Origin: Spongilla lacustris | Lineage: Eukaryota; Porifera; Demospongiae; Spongillida; Spongillidae | Assembly (NCBI GenBank): GCA_949361645.1 | Contig: OX442429.1 | Coordinates: forward strand, 8,272,194-8,336,193 | Reading direction: 5' to 3' | Length of the DNA: 64,000 nucleotides | Shown: in pieces, positions 1 through 11,052 of the stretch | Position numbering within the stretch: position 1 is the stretch's first letter | Layout of the letters: each line of letters begins with the position of its first letter | Notes under the pieces: model-generated | Told to the model about the DNA's origin: nothing | Seen by the model: the letters and a program-made list of their open reading frames with translations, nothing else | Databases searched by the model: none | Program-made: the position numbers and the translations under genes

Positions 1-196
1 TCGCAGTAGCGGATGGATTACATCACCGCTACGCGAGAAGTGTCGTTGCATTAATACTGGCAGTTCGTGTGTTTGTCTCGTGTCGCTGTCGATGCATAAG
101 AGACTGAATGCTCTGTTCTTTTTACACTGTCACTGTCTCCTATTGTCTCTAGCTTGGTTTTTCGTCATTTCGTCCTTTTTTCGGGCATTAATTAGA

Positions 197-1768
197 ATGC
201 CTGCCTGTTGTCGTTGTAACAAGAAAGGTGTCTGTCGAGGATGTGAGTGTGCTCGGTTGGGAAAGGTGTGTACCTCATGTCTCCCATTGCGTCTCGGTCA
301 GTGTACTAATACTAGAACGAAGTATCAACATCAACCTCCGGCTCCAGCGAGTACCAATACTCCGGATCCATTATCTACCGTTCCCAAGCAGCCAGTTCAA
401 AAAACGTCAGGTGAGCAAACGTCGGATGATTTAATGAACCAGAAGATGCAACAAGCGTATGGGGCTAAGATGTATACTTCTTTTGACACTTTTGACACTT
501 CTCTATGGGAAATTATGTGGAAGCGTGTTGTACGCATGTCAAATGTGCAGTATTCCCTACCTGATGGAGTAGTCGGTCGTGAATTTGTTCAGTTATTGAC
601 AGATGAATTAGGTTTGTTAGCTGACGGCAAAAGTGTTTCAGAAAGACTCATGTGCCTCACCCCAATGCTGTTGGGCAGGGATGATATGATAAGGAAGTCC
701 TGTGACATTAGGCGCCTAGTTGCAAAGCGTATGGAATTGTGGAAATCTGACCATTTTGATGCACTAGCGTCTGAACTGGAACGTTGTGCTGGCCATCTAA
801 CCAGACGGTCAAAGCAAAAGATGGATGATACTCACACTATACGGGTATTCTCACGACTCATGCTTTGTGGTAAAGTCAAAGATGCCACCCGTTGGATCAC
901 AGGTAGAACTGCTGGTAGGGTACTGGAATCTACTGATATTGATTCGAAATCAGGAAAAACTGTTTTAGATGTCCTCAAAGAGAAGCACCCACCCCCTGGC
1001 AAGCTCAACCCAAATGCATTTTTGCACTGTGACCCATTACCACATCTGGTTGACATTGATGTAACTGCAGCTCATGTTGAACAAGTGGCACACCATTGTA
1101 GAGGTGCAGCTGGACCTAGTGGAACTGATGCCATTCAATGGCAACGGTTTTTATTAAGATACGGAATCAAGAGCAATCATTTGAGAGAAGCAGTTGCTGC
1201 ACTGACCCGTAGACTCGCAAATTCGGTTGTAGAGTGGACTGAAATCAAGGCATTGATGGCTAATCGCCTTGTGGCCTTAGATAAATGTCCTGGTGTTAGA
1301 CCTATTGGTATTGGTGAAAGTTTGCGTAGGATAGTGGGAAAAACCATGGCTCTAGTCACTGGGGGTGATGTTCAAGACTTATGTGGTGCAGAGCAACTGG
1401 CTACAGGACTGAAATCTGGTGTCGAAGGTGCTATCCATGCTATGACTGATTTATATGATGAGTTCTCTAGTGATGGCTGGGGTTTTCTACTAGTGGATGC
1501 AGTAAATGCATTTAATCTTATGTCCCGGGTGACTGCTCTGTGGAATGCAAGAATACTATGGCCTAGATGCAGTAGGTTTCTTTTCAACACATACAGAGGT
1601 TTTGCTGTGTTGCTGTTACGGAATTCTGAGGAATTCCTTTACAGCAGAGAGGGAGTAACACAGGGTGACCCTTTGTCCATGTTGCTATATGCTGTAGCAA
1701 TGATGCCACTGGTGAACTCTCTTCGCTGCAGAGAGCAATATCAACAGAGCTGGTATGCTGATCAGTGA
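197..1768 (+). pseudogene. RLE-type non-LTR retrotransposon protein, N-terminal and RT part
   Basis: The ATG at 197 is preferred over earlier in-frame starts (a GTG at 80, an ATG at 92) because a Cys-rich motif begins at once (MPACCRCNKKG; about ten Cys within 35 residues, a CXC-like spacing). I recall similar motifs in predicted RT proteins of cnidarians and sponges. RT blocks follow: AGPSGTDAIQW, the LDKCPGVRPIGIGES block, LVDAVNAFN (first catalytic Asp) and GVTQGDPLSMLLYA. The frame ends with a stop just after WYAD, so the catalytic YADD box is split. The continuation lies in the next frame from about 1,755, and the junction looks like a 4-bp insertion (CAGT). This copy probably cannot make full-length protein. 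Confidence 0.82.
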
Positions 1769-3248
1769 TTCTGCATGTGCTGGACCATTGAATTCAATCC
1801 ATTCCTGGCTGGATCTTCTAATCGAACGAGGTCCTACTTATGGTTATTTCCCAGAACCCACTAAGAGTGTGGTGGTAGTAGCATCGAAGTATGTGGAAAT
1901 TGCCAAGAGTGCCTTTCAAAATGTGGGAGTGAAAGTCGTTACTGGACATCGCTTTCTTGGAGGTGTGGTTGGTGAAAGGGAATTTTGTGTGCAATTTGTC
2001 AGAGAAAAGGTTGATGTTTGGGTAGACTGTGTGGATAAATTGTCCCAAGCTGCTATCAAGGCACCCCAGGCTGCATTTGCATCTTTGACAAAGTCTTTGC
2101 AGTGTGAATGGGACTTCCTCCAGAGAGTTGTACCAGACTGTGCAGATGCTTTTACACCACTCAATGAGAAAATCAAGAAGCAATTCTTTCCAGCTATGCT
2201 TGGTGCAGGTGTCACTGAAGCAGAGGAGGCTTTGTTTGCTTTACCAACATCTCTAGCAGGACTAGGGATTTTTGACCCCACTAAGACAGCAACTTTAGCT
2301 TACCAGACATCCAGACAAGGAACTAAAGTGTTAGTTGAAGCAGTGAAAGGAGTTGATGTCTTTGATCCAGTACAACATTTAGATACTCTTTGGGATGCTA
2401 GAAAACACCATGTTACCACCAAGGAACAGACTTACCAATCTGCACTTGACAGTATTTTAATGCAGTTCACATCAAAGCGAAAAAGAGCCATTAAAAGAGC
2501 TATCTCCGGCAAAACATCGGCATGGTTATCTGTCCTTCCAATCGCTACCTGTCACTTTGACCTGTCTCCAGCTCAATTTAGAGATGGGTTAGCGGTTCGC
2601 TATATGCGTGACCCGACAGACCTTCCTTCAAAGTGTGATGGTTGTGGAGCCTCATTAACATTGCAACATGCTCTTGACTGTAAGGTTGGTGGCCTAGTTA
2701 TCCAGAGACATAATGAGATCAGAGATTGCATTGGAGATATTGCAGCACAGGTGTGGACACAGGTTGTCAGAGAGCCAATCGTTAGAGAGGCAGAAACACA
2801 AGTGGATGACTCAGGGTTGAGGCTGGATTTGGGGGTGCGTGGTGTTTGGCAACCTCAGGCAGAGGCGCTCTTTGACTTCAAGGTCATTGATACAGATGCC
2901 CCATCATACAGCAATCGCTCGCCAGAATCAGTTCTTGAATCGGGTGCTCAGGAAAAAAAGAGAATTTACAGGCAAGCAGTTGAAGATCGGAGAGGTACTT
3001 TTACACCCTTTGTGACTTCAGTTGATGGACTTCTTCACCGGGAAGCAGAGCACTTCCTGAAGAGAATGGCCACATGTGTTGCAAGCAAATGGAAAAAGTC
3101 TTATGCACAAACATGTGGCTACATCAGAGCAAGGCTTTCATTTGCCATCATCAGAGCAGCCAGCTTATGCCTAAGGGGTTCCAGAGTAAAGTGGAGAAGT
3201 GGCCTGGGCTTTGAGGATGGGGCCGCTCTTTACTCAATCATGCATTGA
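1755..3248 (+). pseudogene. RLE-type non-LTR retrotransposon protein, RT thumb, zinc knuckle and endonuclease part
   Basis: This frame continues the upstream RT directly after the broken catalytic box (DSACAG follows YAD). It holds the thumb region, then a CCHC motif (CDGCG...HALDC, about 2,632-2,690), the family-typical GG...RHN...RD segment, and a restriction-like endonuclease core RLDLGV...FDFKVI (about 2,818-2,885) supplying the D...D-x-K residues. The endonuclease nicks target DNA to prime reverse transcription in this clade (known for R2). The 497-codon frame is otherwise open. Its apparent first Met is an artefact of the frameshift, not a true start. Confidence 0.8.
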
Positions 3249-3285
3249 ACCATTTATTGGTTAAAAATTCTCATAAGTTATGTGA

Positions 3286-4376
3286 TATGTATAATGGCTG
3301 TATGTGTGTGTATTTGCTGTAAGTTTAGTACTATTAATACTGTAAGCGATAATGCTTACGTACGTTTGGGTCTGGGTACGAGACTACGAACGAGCCGGTT
3401 CGACAATCAATTAACTTCCAGTAGAAGCTGCGACACAAATGACAATTTATAGATGGAATACTGACTAAACAATTCTAGAATGATTATAGATCAGTTTAAA
3501 ATAGCTTCTAGTTAATGATGTAACAATGTTTCGTGAATAAAATCCCACAAAAAGTGATCACTTGTAGTACAGAAAACACCTATTTTTGAATGTAACTTCG
3601 TATGCGAAGGCTTTCAAGCCTTTAAAATACCACAGGGCAATACATCTTGTGCAGCAGCAAGTAGTAGGCCATAAAAAATCTAGCAGAGTTGTTACGTTCA
3701 ATGAGGAAAAGTACACAACCAAAACTCGGCCCAACTATGGCCTTCTGTCCTATACCGTATGTAGAACTACAATACAACACACGTACCTTCCATTTGTAGT
3801 GCCAGAAAAGCTATCTGAAGTATTAGTACGTTTGGAAACACGAAAAAAAAACTCACCTGACAAAGACTCCAGGGAATTTCAAGTACCTCGAAAAACGAGT
3901 AACGGACTGTACGCGGGAAATGACGTCACGTACGTATTTAGGTATAGCGTTTCCAATCCACGTATTATACTATCTATGCTGCGCTGCACGTGTCTTTAAC
4001 TCGACCACGCCTCTCCCATAGCCTAGCTGATACACCGTGCATTATATATCATGGCTCTGACGTATAGGTTGTAAGCCTATGAATGGCCACGCAATGAGTG
4101 GCACCCAAAGAGTATGATCGAATCGACAGGGACACGATTTCTACATAATAATGTGCGCGCGTATCGGTACTGGTAATACGTACCGTGTTTTTTGTATGGT
4201 GACGGTAGCTGAATCCCACACATTTCGATCGCTTAACGAATCTTGTCCATTATAGAAGAGAACCACTGACGTTTGTAAGAACGGTGGTACTTCAGTTGTA
4301 CAGGTTAATACAGTGGCATGGGCACGGGAGGTTATTGTATATTCATGACTCGGAGTAGCGGGAACCTGGTTAATGG
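3286..4376. other. Non-coding interval, nothing recognised
   Basis: A 137-codon open frame at 3,586-3,999 has no recognisable motif and unremarkable composition, so I do not call it a gene. A short string GGTCTGGGTACGAGAC (near 3,370) recurs near 49,790 inside the piggyBac-type element, suggesting a small dispersed repeat. No RNA gene or exon could be supported. Confidence 0.4.
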
Positions 4377-5743
4377 GCACGTGCTTTTGTTTAGTCTCGA
4401 GAGGAAAAGAACCGTTGCAGTCTTTCTAAAGTAGTGATCCTCACACACACACACACACACACACACAACATGCACACAACACGCACGCACACACAGACAA
4501 CGCATACACATGTATCGGGTGTCATTAGTCCGCCTCATCCAATAACTCCACCTCTCATTTCCTTTCTCCGCCCCCAAAACATAGTTGTATTTTAGGGGAA
4601 AAAAAAAATCCGACACACAGTTGCAATGTTTTCTTGTTAGTTTTCTTTTTCCCCATGGCGGCAACGGCGTTCCATAAACTTTCTCGTTAGAGAATGTTTT
4701 TCTTTACTTGTAACAATAATTAACTCATGAAGAACTCGTCATTTAAAAAAGGAAATGCAGTCGTTTGAAATTGGTCACTACAAAATGAGTCGTATGAAAT
4801 TACGCGTCATAGAGCGTCCGAAATTTGTTCTGATATTACAATTTAGACACACACAATGTGACACACACGATGTGACAAGTACACACCATCATTTCCCACA
4901 ACACTTCTGCACTGCTACACGAACAATTTGATCAATAGATGGATCAGATACCCTTAAGCATTCTGAGTTGCGAATATCTCGTATTATAGCCTTCCACTTT
5001 TCTGCGTTGTCTGGGTCGACGTTTGGATGAGCAAAATTATTTCGATGTTCTCTAATTGCAAGGATGATCGTCTTGAGTGCCACTAAATCCGTACGGTCTA
5101 GATCATAGAGTTTTTTCGATTTCATCACAGCGTCAGAGTTGGGGCTTAAATCCACATCCGACAAATATGAAGAATAATCGTCAATAGCATAGACAACCTT
5201 CTTTTCCAGAGCTCGCAACACCTGTGTTACTTCAATTACAAGTGGATCCAGCTTAAGCGCCTCAACCTCTGACTTAAGCGCATCAACTTGCGCTTTAAGT
5301 TCTTGCATTTTAAGCTGAAGGCCCTTGTTCTCAATAACAAGACGCTCATTGTCTAAACGAAGCTTCTCATTTATAACTTTTAAAGAGTTGACTTCGTTCC
5401 ATGCATCACGAGATTCCTTTTCAAATCGAAGCCTATCTGCTTCAATACGATTAAAATGATCGTTACGGGCCCTTAGCTCTATGTTTTCGGCCTGAACTTG
5501 CTGAAGCTGTCCCAAAATAGTAGTAAGAGGCGGCCCCAACAGGACGACTTTTCCCGCACCGTTTGTGCTCGTTGTGGCCATTTGCTCTGCAGCTACGGAA
5601 TTGGTAGCGCTACGATGTATTCCACAAAATGTGTTTCCTTTCTTTGCCTGGTTTTTGCAGTCATCGTACTGACAGTAGTTCATTCTTGGTGTTTATTTCA
5701 CCAAGTTCCTCACGTGATCAAATGGTTTACTAACTTTGCTTAT
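4377..5743 (-). repeat. Left arm of a ~1.4-kb inverted repeat carrying a HEPN-like coiled-coil gene
   Basis: The reverse complement of this stretch matches 7,963-8,033 plus 9,704-11,052 almost base for base. The outer edge is sharp at 4,377/11,052 (palindromic GCACGTGC), and the inner edge lies near 5,743/7,963. Differences are mainly indels: about 76 bp present only in the right arm (after ~10,597), about 17 bp only in the left arm (after ~4,404), and microsatellite length (4,441-4,468). The left arm has no transposon insertion, so it preserves the ancestral empty site. Confidence 0.92.
4889..5683 (-). CDS. Coiled-coil protein with N-terminal CCCH zinc motif and HEPN-like C-terminus
   Basis: A complete 264-residue frame starts at an ATG and ends at a TGA. 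Residues 4-23 hold C-x4-C-x10-C-x2-H, a compact zinc-ligand pattern. Residues ~55-145 are a long heptad-rich coiled coil (LQQVQAENIEL..., LRLDNERLVIENK). The C-terminal ~110 residues are helical and contain REHRNNFAHP, an R214-x4-H219 motif with the RN...AH context of HEPN RNase or HEPN-like domains such as the DZIP3-type HEPN of invertebrates. The protein is not recognised as a named family. The HEPN call rests on this motif and context only. The twin copy in the right arm encodes the same residues from Asn2 onward. No intron is needed, which fits a retrogene or mobile-element cargo. Confidence 0.72.
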   Translation of the reverse strand: MNYCQYDDCKNQAKKGNTFCGIHRSATNSVAAEQMATTSTNGAGKVVLLGPPLTTILGQLQQVQAENIELRARNDHFNRIEADRLRFEKESRDAWNEVNSLKVINEKLRLDNERLVIENKGLQLKMQELKAQVDALKSEVEALKLDPLVIEVTQVLRALEKKVVYAIDDYSSYLSDVDLSPNSDAVMKSKKLYDLDRTDLVALKTIILAIREHRNNFAHPNVDPDNAEKWKAIIRDIRNSECLRVSDPSIDQIVRVAVQKCCGK

Positions 5744-7962
5744 GTTTGCGGCCATTCAAATCGTGGACAGTAGCCTCGTTCCCCGAAATATTGAAATGGT
5801 CACGTAATGACCTAGCAACGAGCCTTGACAACCACCGACCTTTGAAACATGAGACTGCTTGTTAACACGACACGTCCTGTTGCCATTTACAAGCCATACA
5901 AGGACTGTATTACCACTATTGTTCTATTTATTGCCCAAATCACATGGCGCTGTGATGTTTCCAAGATGTGGTATAGCTCGCGAAAAGCGAAAAACTTTTA
6001 ACGGACATCTCCACTTTGAAGCGCTTATTCTCCCTGAAGGACAAATTCTACGGCCAAACTAGAAGTGGAAAACCAAAGGAGACAGAAGGTGCTTACAGCG
6101 TATCGTATGGAACTATTGTCACATTTTTTCTTGGCGGTCGTAGATACGTTTAAAGTTGAGTGTGCGTATAGCGTTTACACACACGTACACTTGTGGTGTT
6201 CAATTAAAGGTTTTACTCGTGAGGTGGCTTCGCTTTAACATTCTGCAAGATATTAAAACCTGGCGTGGTTGGACTCAGCCCCTTGCTCTTCGAGGAGGCC
6301 AAACCCTGCACGGGTACGCCTTGCCCATGTGGTGGTATGAAACGCATCTTCAGTGGTACTAGTATTGAGATGCCTGGGAATGATGCCCTAAGGTTGGCCA
6401 TGCAATAGTGATGTTCCATGCTTTGTTGATAGACTTCAAACGGTGATATGTGTACCTAGTGATGCATGTGTGTAGGGCGCTTCTCTTGAGCTGCAGTAAC
6501 CATTAATGTACAAGTGTTGATACTTGATGGCTAGTATGCATCAAGTGTGGTCTATGCTTGAAGAACCTTATGAGGTTCCCTAAAAATACACCACTAAAGT
6601 ATTGTTGATGTTCGGCCTTAAATGACTGACAAAGGGTGCATCATGATGGTTGAAGCCCTTATCAGTGGCTCTGGTGGTTTTGACTATTTCATTCTTCTGT
6701 ATGTGTTTTTATAGTAGACATAATGGAATTGTATCATTGCATCCTGTAGCTTCCCCTTCTCAACCTGTTTGATCACCTTTGACCTCTGCATAACACTATG
6801 CCTTCATAATCTACAAGCAAGAATGTACAGAAAGCTTAAAAGCTGGATGTGCTGGTTGTGGTCATGTGTACAAAGACCAGCTGCGGGTCACAGTTACGAC
6901 AGAAAGAGCTCAAAGATCTTCATGAAGATTCCATGGGTCATGTGGAGCCCAGGTATCCATCCTACCAGTGTAAATACGCAATTGAGATACTGACCTGTGA
7001 CTGCTTATGTGTATGGGAACATCAAAGTGTGGCTCTGATATGCAATACATCTCCAGAAGCCATAAGGACCTATGGTTAGAATGGTTAGATGTGATGGTTT
7101 CCAGTGTTCTTTCTGGAAAGGCTCCTATGCAACTAGCATTTGATCCTTGTCTATTTCTGGTCAGCGGTGGACATGAGGTGAGTGATGCGGTGGTACAACC
7201 CTTTATTTTATTATCTGTGATGAGACCTTTTGGATGTGCCTGTGAATGCGTGTCACCTCTCATGGGCTGATATCTGGGTAGATTTTATATGCACATATAT
7301 ATATGTACATGTAAGCTTTCATCATGTGGCTTCCATTGATATACATTTGTGGAGCTGTAATATGTTGTAGCTCTGTCCCGCTATTCAGAAGTACAGAAAT
7401 TCGGTACACTTATACGATGGCCTCTTTCTCTTTCTTGTAGCCACCAAAAGGCTTCCACACACTCTGCAGCGTTGCTGGACCTTATAGTTGTGCGGATCGA
7501 GTCAACTACTATGACCGGATTGTATAACAAACTATGCCGATTATTCATAAAAAACACATTCGTGATTTGTGTGTTGAAAGAAAAAATGTGACACGTCCTA
7601 AACCATGTGTTTGCCTATTGTGATGCTTCTTCTCGATGATGCTACGTCCTGACCTCCTTGGGAATTTGCCTGGCGTCCGCCTCATAGGCTTGAACTTACC
7701 CCCCTCCCCTATGGCAATGGTGTAAAAGTATGATGCGCGTTTAAAGGAAACGCAACAAAGCGCTTGCGCATATGGGATGAACGTCAAGATCAAAGAACCA
7801 TTTTTAGCCCATATCTGACCTATATGAAGGATGGATATGGCTCGCTCAAAACGTAGCATTGATAATGAAGTGTGGATTATAGTTCCAAAACTATTTACGG
7901 TATTGTTCTAATTGTAACCTAATATCCAGCCGCAAACAACTGTGACGTACGTAATAAGTGCA
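5744..7962. other. Spacer between the arms of the inverted repeat
   Basis: About 2.2 kb of AT/GC-balanced sequence separates the two arms. Open frames here are short (60-117 codons), on both strands, and show no motif. A short stretch near 7,625 resembles one at 26,875 (both contain TTCTCGATGAT), suggesting a small dispersed repeat. No transposase was found that would explain the inverted repeat as the ends of a single autonomous transposon. Confidence 0.4.
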
Positions 7963-8033
7963 AATAAGCAAAGTTAGTAAACCATTTGATCACGTGAGGA
8001 ACTTGGTGGAATAAACGCCGAGAATGAACTACT

Positions 8034-9703
8034 CAGTGGCGAGGTGGCTTGTCTGTCACTGGGGGAGCAAATACACAGACTGCCGCCCTCCCCCACGCAC
8101 ACACACACACAAACACACATGCCACCTTTCTGTCAAAATTTCTTATCTCGTTACAGGGGCGGATGCAGGATTTTGGCGAGGAGGGGGTGGGTTCAACATG
8201 GCTAATTGACGCGTCGATGAATGGGGGGCGCGCGCTTCGCGCGCGAAAAAATTTGGTGGTGCGCATTCTAATTTTTCCACAGATTGTATTGGAAACTAAG
8301 GCAATCAACACCTATAAACAGTGCCCTCTGTTCGAGCAGCACGATAACAATAGCAAAAACTGGTAGCAATTAACACGTAGCCAATTCTAGATGACTAGAT
8401 CTCATGACATCAGTTAAGCCGAAGTTTTGGCCGGAACTATTTACAACTACAAGTATACATACAATGTAGGTCCAGCGGATCACGCGATATCATGTTTTAT
8501 TAATTTGGTTGGCAAGTGTGTACATATGCTAATGGACGGCGTACTAAAATCTGGCTGCCAAAGTCGTTACAAGCAGAAATTGTTGTGTCCCATACTTGGA
8601 ATCTAACAGCCATCGCGATATGTCGTTGTGGCCACGGAAAGAGTTAGCCTGGTACCCAAACAAATGAACTAGGAAAGAGTATGGGCATATTTTTCATTAA
8701 AGAACTGGCACGTATACCCAGGAGCAGCTGCTTTCATGCCAGCAGCTCGAAGCCTACAATTTCTTCGAGTCTTCTGTCTACGTAATGGCATTCGTACTGC
8801 GTGGTATCACTGGTATAGGGGTCAAAGTCCTAGCCAGCGCTCACCTGGCTGATGTTGCACGGTGACGTGAAGCTTGGATGATAGCTAAGCCAGACCTGAC
8901 GGTTCTATTCTTTCTGGTCACTGCACATGCATGGCTGGGTAAGTGTTTAATCTTTCTTGCTTCCTAAACGAGAACACAGTCAGGACGAAGTCTACATCAT
9001 TGCTGGGTCTGGGGACCCGACGGATGTTTACCAGTAGGTTTTCCTGAGCGTAAACTGACACAGTGAAACTGAAGCGCTCGATCCCACATGGGAATGACAC
9101 ATACATACCAGATACAATATATAGTCATCACAGATCCGCGAGTGTACTATGGGCATCCAGTAGTTGGGCGTAGCCCGACCATACTAGTACGCCACGGTCT
9201 GCTACGGCCAACCAGTTCTACCTTATCCATTTCTGTTGTCAGGGATGATTCTTAGATGTAAAACGGTAAAATCCAAGGCTAGAACGTTGACCATGGCGAC
9301 TACTACAACCAATCGCACAGCAACTAACATAAACCATTTCTTAGGCACGGACAATAAATTTGCCAACCAAATTTATTATTCATTGATTTTGATCACGTGC
9401 TTGAGTGTCCATTGGACTTGGATTGTTTACCTACGTAACCGTACTATTATGTAACAAATGCTATAAATATATATCACGTGGGGTGAAATCCCGCCTTCTT
9501 TCCTCCGATCGCCGACGTTCGCTATTGATGAATTTGTCCCCAGCATTATGACTCTATACTACATAAATAATCAACTTAATTAAACACATTTCGTGTAATT
9601 TGCTTGGCGGCTGGTGCGCCCCTATCGTCATTTTGGCGCCCCCTTTTTAAGGCCAGCTGGGGGGGCAATTGCCCCCCCTGCCCCCCCGGCCACCTCGCCA
9701 CTG
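8034..9703. mobile_element. Non-autonomous hAT-like DNA transposon
   Basis: The element is 1,670 bp with perfect 15-bp terminal inverted repeats, CAGTGGCGAGGTGGC at 8,034-8,048 and its complement at 9,689-9,703. It is flanked by a perfect 8-bp duplication GAACTACT (8,026-8,033 and 9,704-9,711). The CAGTGGC start and 8-bp duplication are hAT hallmarks. There is no transposase frame, so mobility would need a helper. It sits in codons 1-4 of the second HEPN-like gene copy. Internal features include a CA-rich run (8,096-8,118), a GCGCGCGCTTCGCGCGCG hairpin near 8,226 and G/C-rich homopolymer near the right end. Confidence 0.93.
8154..8250 (+). mobile_element. Possible nested hAT/MITE left end inside the hAT-like element
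   Basis: CAGGGGCGGATGCAGGATTTT at 8,154 resembles the terminal sequence of hAT-type MITEs, compare CATAGGCGGATCCAGG at 39,485. It is followed by a G-run and a GCGCGCGCTTCGCGCGCG hairpin, like the unit near 20,461. No matching right end was found, so this is either a truncated nested copy or a subterminal relic. Confidence 0.35.
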
Positions 9704-10496
9704 GAACTACTGTCAGTACGATGACTGCAAAAACCAGGCAAAGAAAGGAAACACATTTTGTGGAATACATCGTAGCGCTACCAATTCCGTAGCTGCAGAG
9801 CAAATGGCTACAACGAGCACAAACGGTGCGGGAAAAGTCGTCCTGTTGGGGCCGCCTCTTACTACTATTTTGGGACAGCTTCAGCAAGTTCAGGCCGAAA
9901 ACATAGAGCTAAGGGCCCGTAACGATCATTTTAATCGTATTGAAGCAGATAGGCTTCGATTTGAAAAGGAATCTCGTGATGCATGGAACGAAGTCAACTC
10001 TTTAAAAGTTATAAATGAGAAGCTTCGTTTAGACAATGAGCGTCTTGTTATTGAGAACAAGGGCCTTCAGCTTAAAATGCAAGAACTTAAAGCGCAAGTT
10101 GATGCGCTTAAGTCAGAGGTTGAGGCGCTTAAGCTGGATCCACTTGTAATTGAAGTAACACAGGTGTTGCGAGCTCTGGAAAAGAAGGTTGTCTATGCTA
10201 TTGACGATTATTCTTCATATTTGTCGGATGTGGATTTAAGCCCCAACTCTGACGCTGTGATGAAATCGAAAAAACTCTATGATCTAGACCGTACGGATTT
10301 AGTGGCACTCAAGACGATCATCCTTGCAATTAGAGAACATCGAAATAATTTTGCTCATCCAAACGTCGACCCAGACAACGCAGAAAAGTGGAAGGCTATA
10401 ATACGAGATATTCGCAACTCAGAATGCTTAAGGGTATCTGATCCATCTATTGATCAAATTGTTCGTGTAGCAGTGCAGAAGTGTTGTGGGAAATGA
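9704..10496 (+). pseudogene. Second copy of the HEPN-like coiled-coil gene, start codon displaced by hAT
   Basis: From Asn2 to the stop this frame encodes the same residues as 4,889-5,683. The native ATG lies at 8,024-8,026, just before the 1,670-bp hAT element. The frame runs open upstream into the hAT right end (Pro-rich, no ATG). The next in-frame ATG is Met35 at 9,804, which would remove the zinc motif. The copy is therefore probably non-functional for the full protein, although an N-terminally shortened coiled-coil/HEPN product is possible. Perfect protein identity despite indels in the flanks implies a young duplication or gene conversion. Confidence 0.85.
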
Positions 10497-10915
10497 TGGT
10501 GTGTACTTGTCATATCGTGTGTCACATTGTGTGTGTCTAAATTGTAATATCAGAACAAATTTCGGACGCTCTATGACGCGTAATTTCATACGACTCCGAT
10601 AATTTTCTGCGTACAAATGTACCGTTATGGAAAAATCACTCCTCAGCTAATTTGAAATATATTTCATTTTGTAGTGACCAATTTCAAACGACTGCATTTC
10701 CTTTTTTAAATGACGAGTTCTTCATGAGTTATTTATTGTTACAAGTAAAGAAAAACATTCTCTAACGAGAAAGTTTATGGAACGCCGTTGCCGCCATGGG
10801 GAAAAAGAAAACAAACAAAAAAACATTGCAACTGTGTGTCGGATTTTTTTTTCCCCCTACAACTATGTTTTGGGGGCGGAGAAAGGAAATGAGGGGTGGA
10901 GTTATTGGGTGAGGC

Positions 10916-10955
10916 GGTCTCAGTAGGCGGACTAATGACACCCGATACATGTGTA
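10916..10955 (+). repeat. Short dispersed repeat GCGGACNAATGACACCCGATACATGTGTATGCG
   Basis: This string lies just inside the right arm (and as its complement near 4,502-4,538 in the left arm) and recurs at 11,489-11,522 outside the inverted repeat with about two mismatches. It may mark the end of an element or a duplication breakpoint. Confidence 0.5.
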
Positions 10956-11052
10956 TGCGTGCGTGCGTGTTGTGTGCATGTTGTGTGTGTGTGTGTGTGT
11001 GTGAGGATCACTACTTTAGAAAGACCTCTCGAGACTAAACAAAAGCACGTGC

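Larger units (their letters stand above)
1..3285 (+). mobile_element. Non-LTR retrotransposon with restriction-like endonuclease, frameshifted copy
   Basis: Two consecutive reading frames (197-1768 and 1755-3248) make up one retrotransposon protein. In order they hold a Cys-rich amino-terminal motif, a reverse transcriptase (RT), a CCHC zinc knuckle and a PD-(D/E)xK-like endonuclease. That order matches the endonuclease-after-RT (R2/NeSL-like, RLE) clade of non-LTR elements rather than the APE-type LINEs. Neither end is clear. The 5' part lies at the window edge and may be incomplete, and no poly(A) tail or target duplication is obvious after 3,250. The clade is inferred from domain order only. 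Confidence 0.8.
7963..11052 (+). repeat. Right arm of the inverted repeat, split by a hAT insertion
   Basis: This is the inverted partner of 4,377-5,743. It is continuous from 7,963 to 8,033, interrupted by the hAT-like element 8,034-9,703 plus one copy of its target duplication, and resumes through 11,052. Inside the coding part I saw one silent difference (Ala36 GCC in the left arm, GCT here) and no amino-acid change. The flanking DNA carries indels of up to ~76 bp. Confidence 0.92.

Noticed and set aside
3586..3999. 137-codon open frame
   Set aside because: No domain, no homologous-looking motif, no supporting context.
4441..4500. CA-rich run as a regulatory or telomeric element
   Set aside because: Simple CA microsatellite with degenerate edges.
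6910..7263. 117-codon minus-strand frame in the inverted-repeat spacer
   Set aside because: Overlaps open frames on the other strand and has no recognisable motif.
4377..11052. A single autonomous transposon with 1.4-kb inverted ends
   Set aside because: No transposase between the arms and no target duplication at the outer edges. Kept only as a hypothesis.
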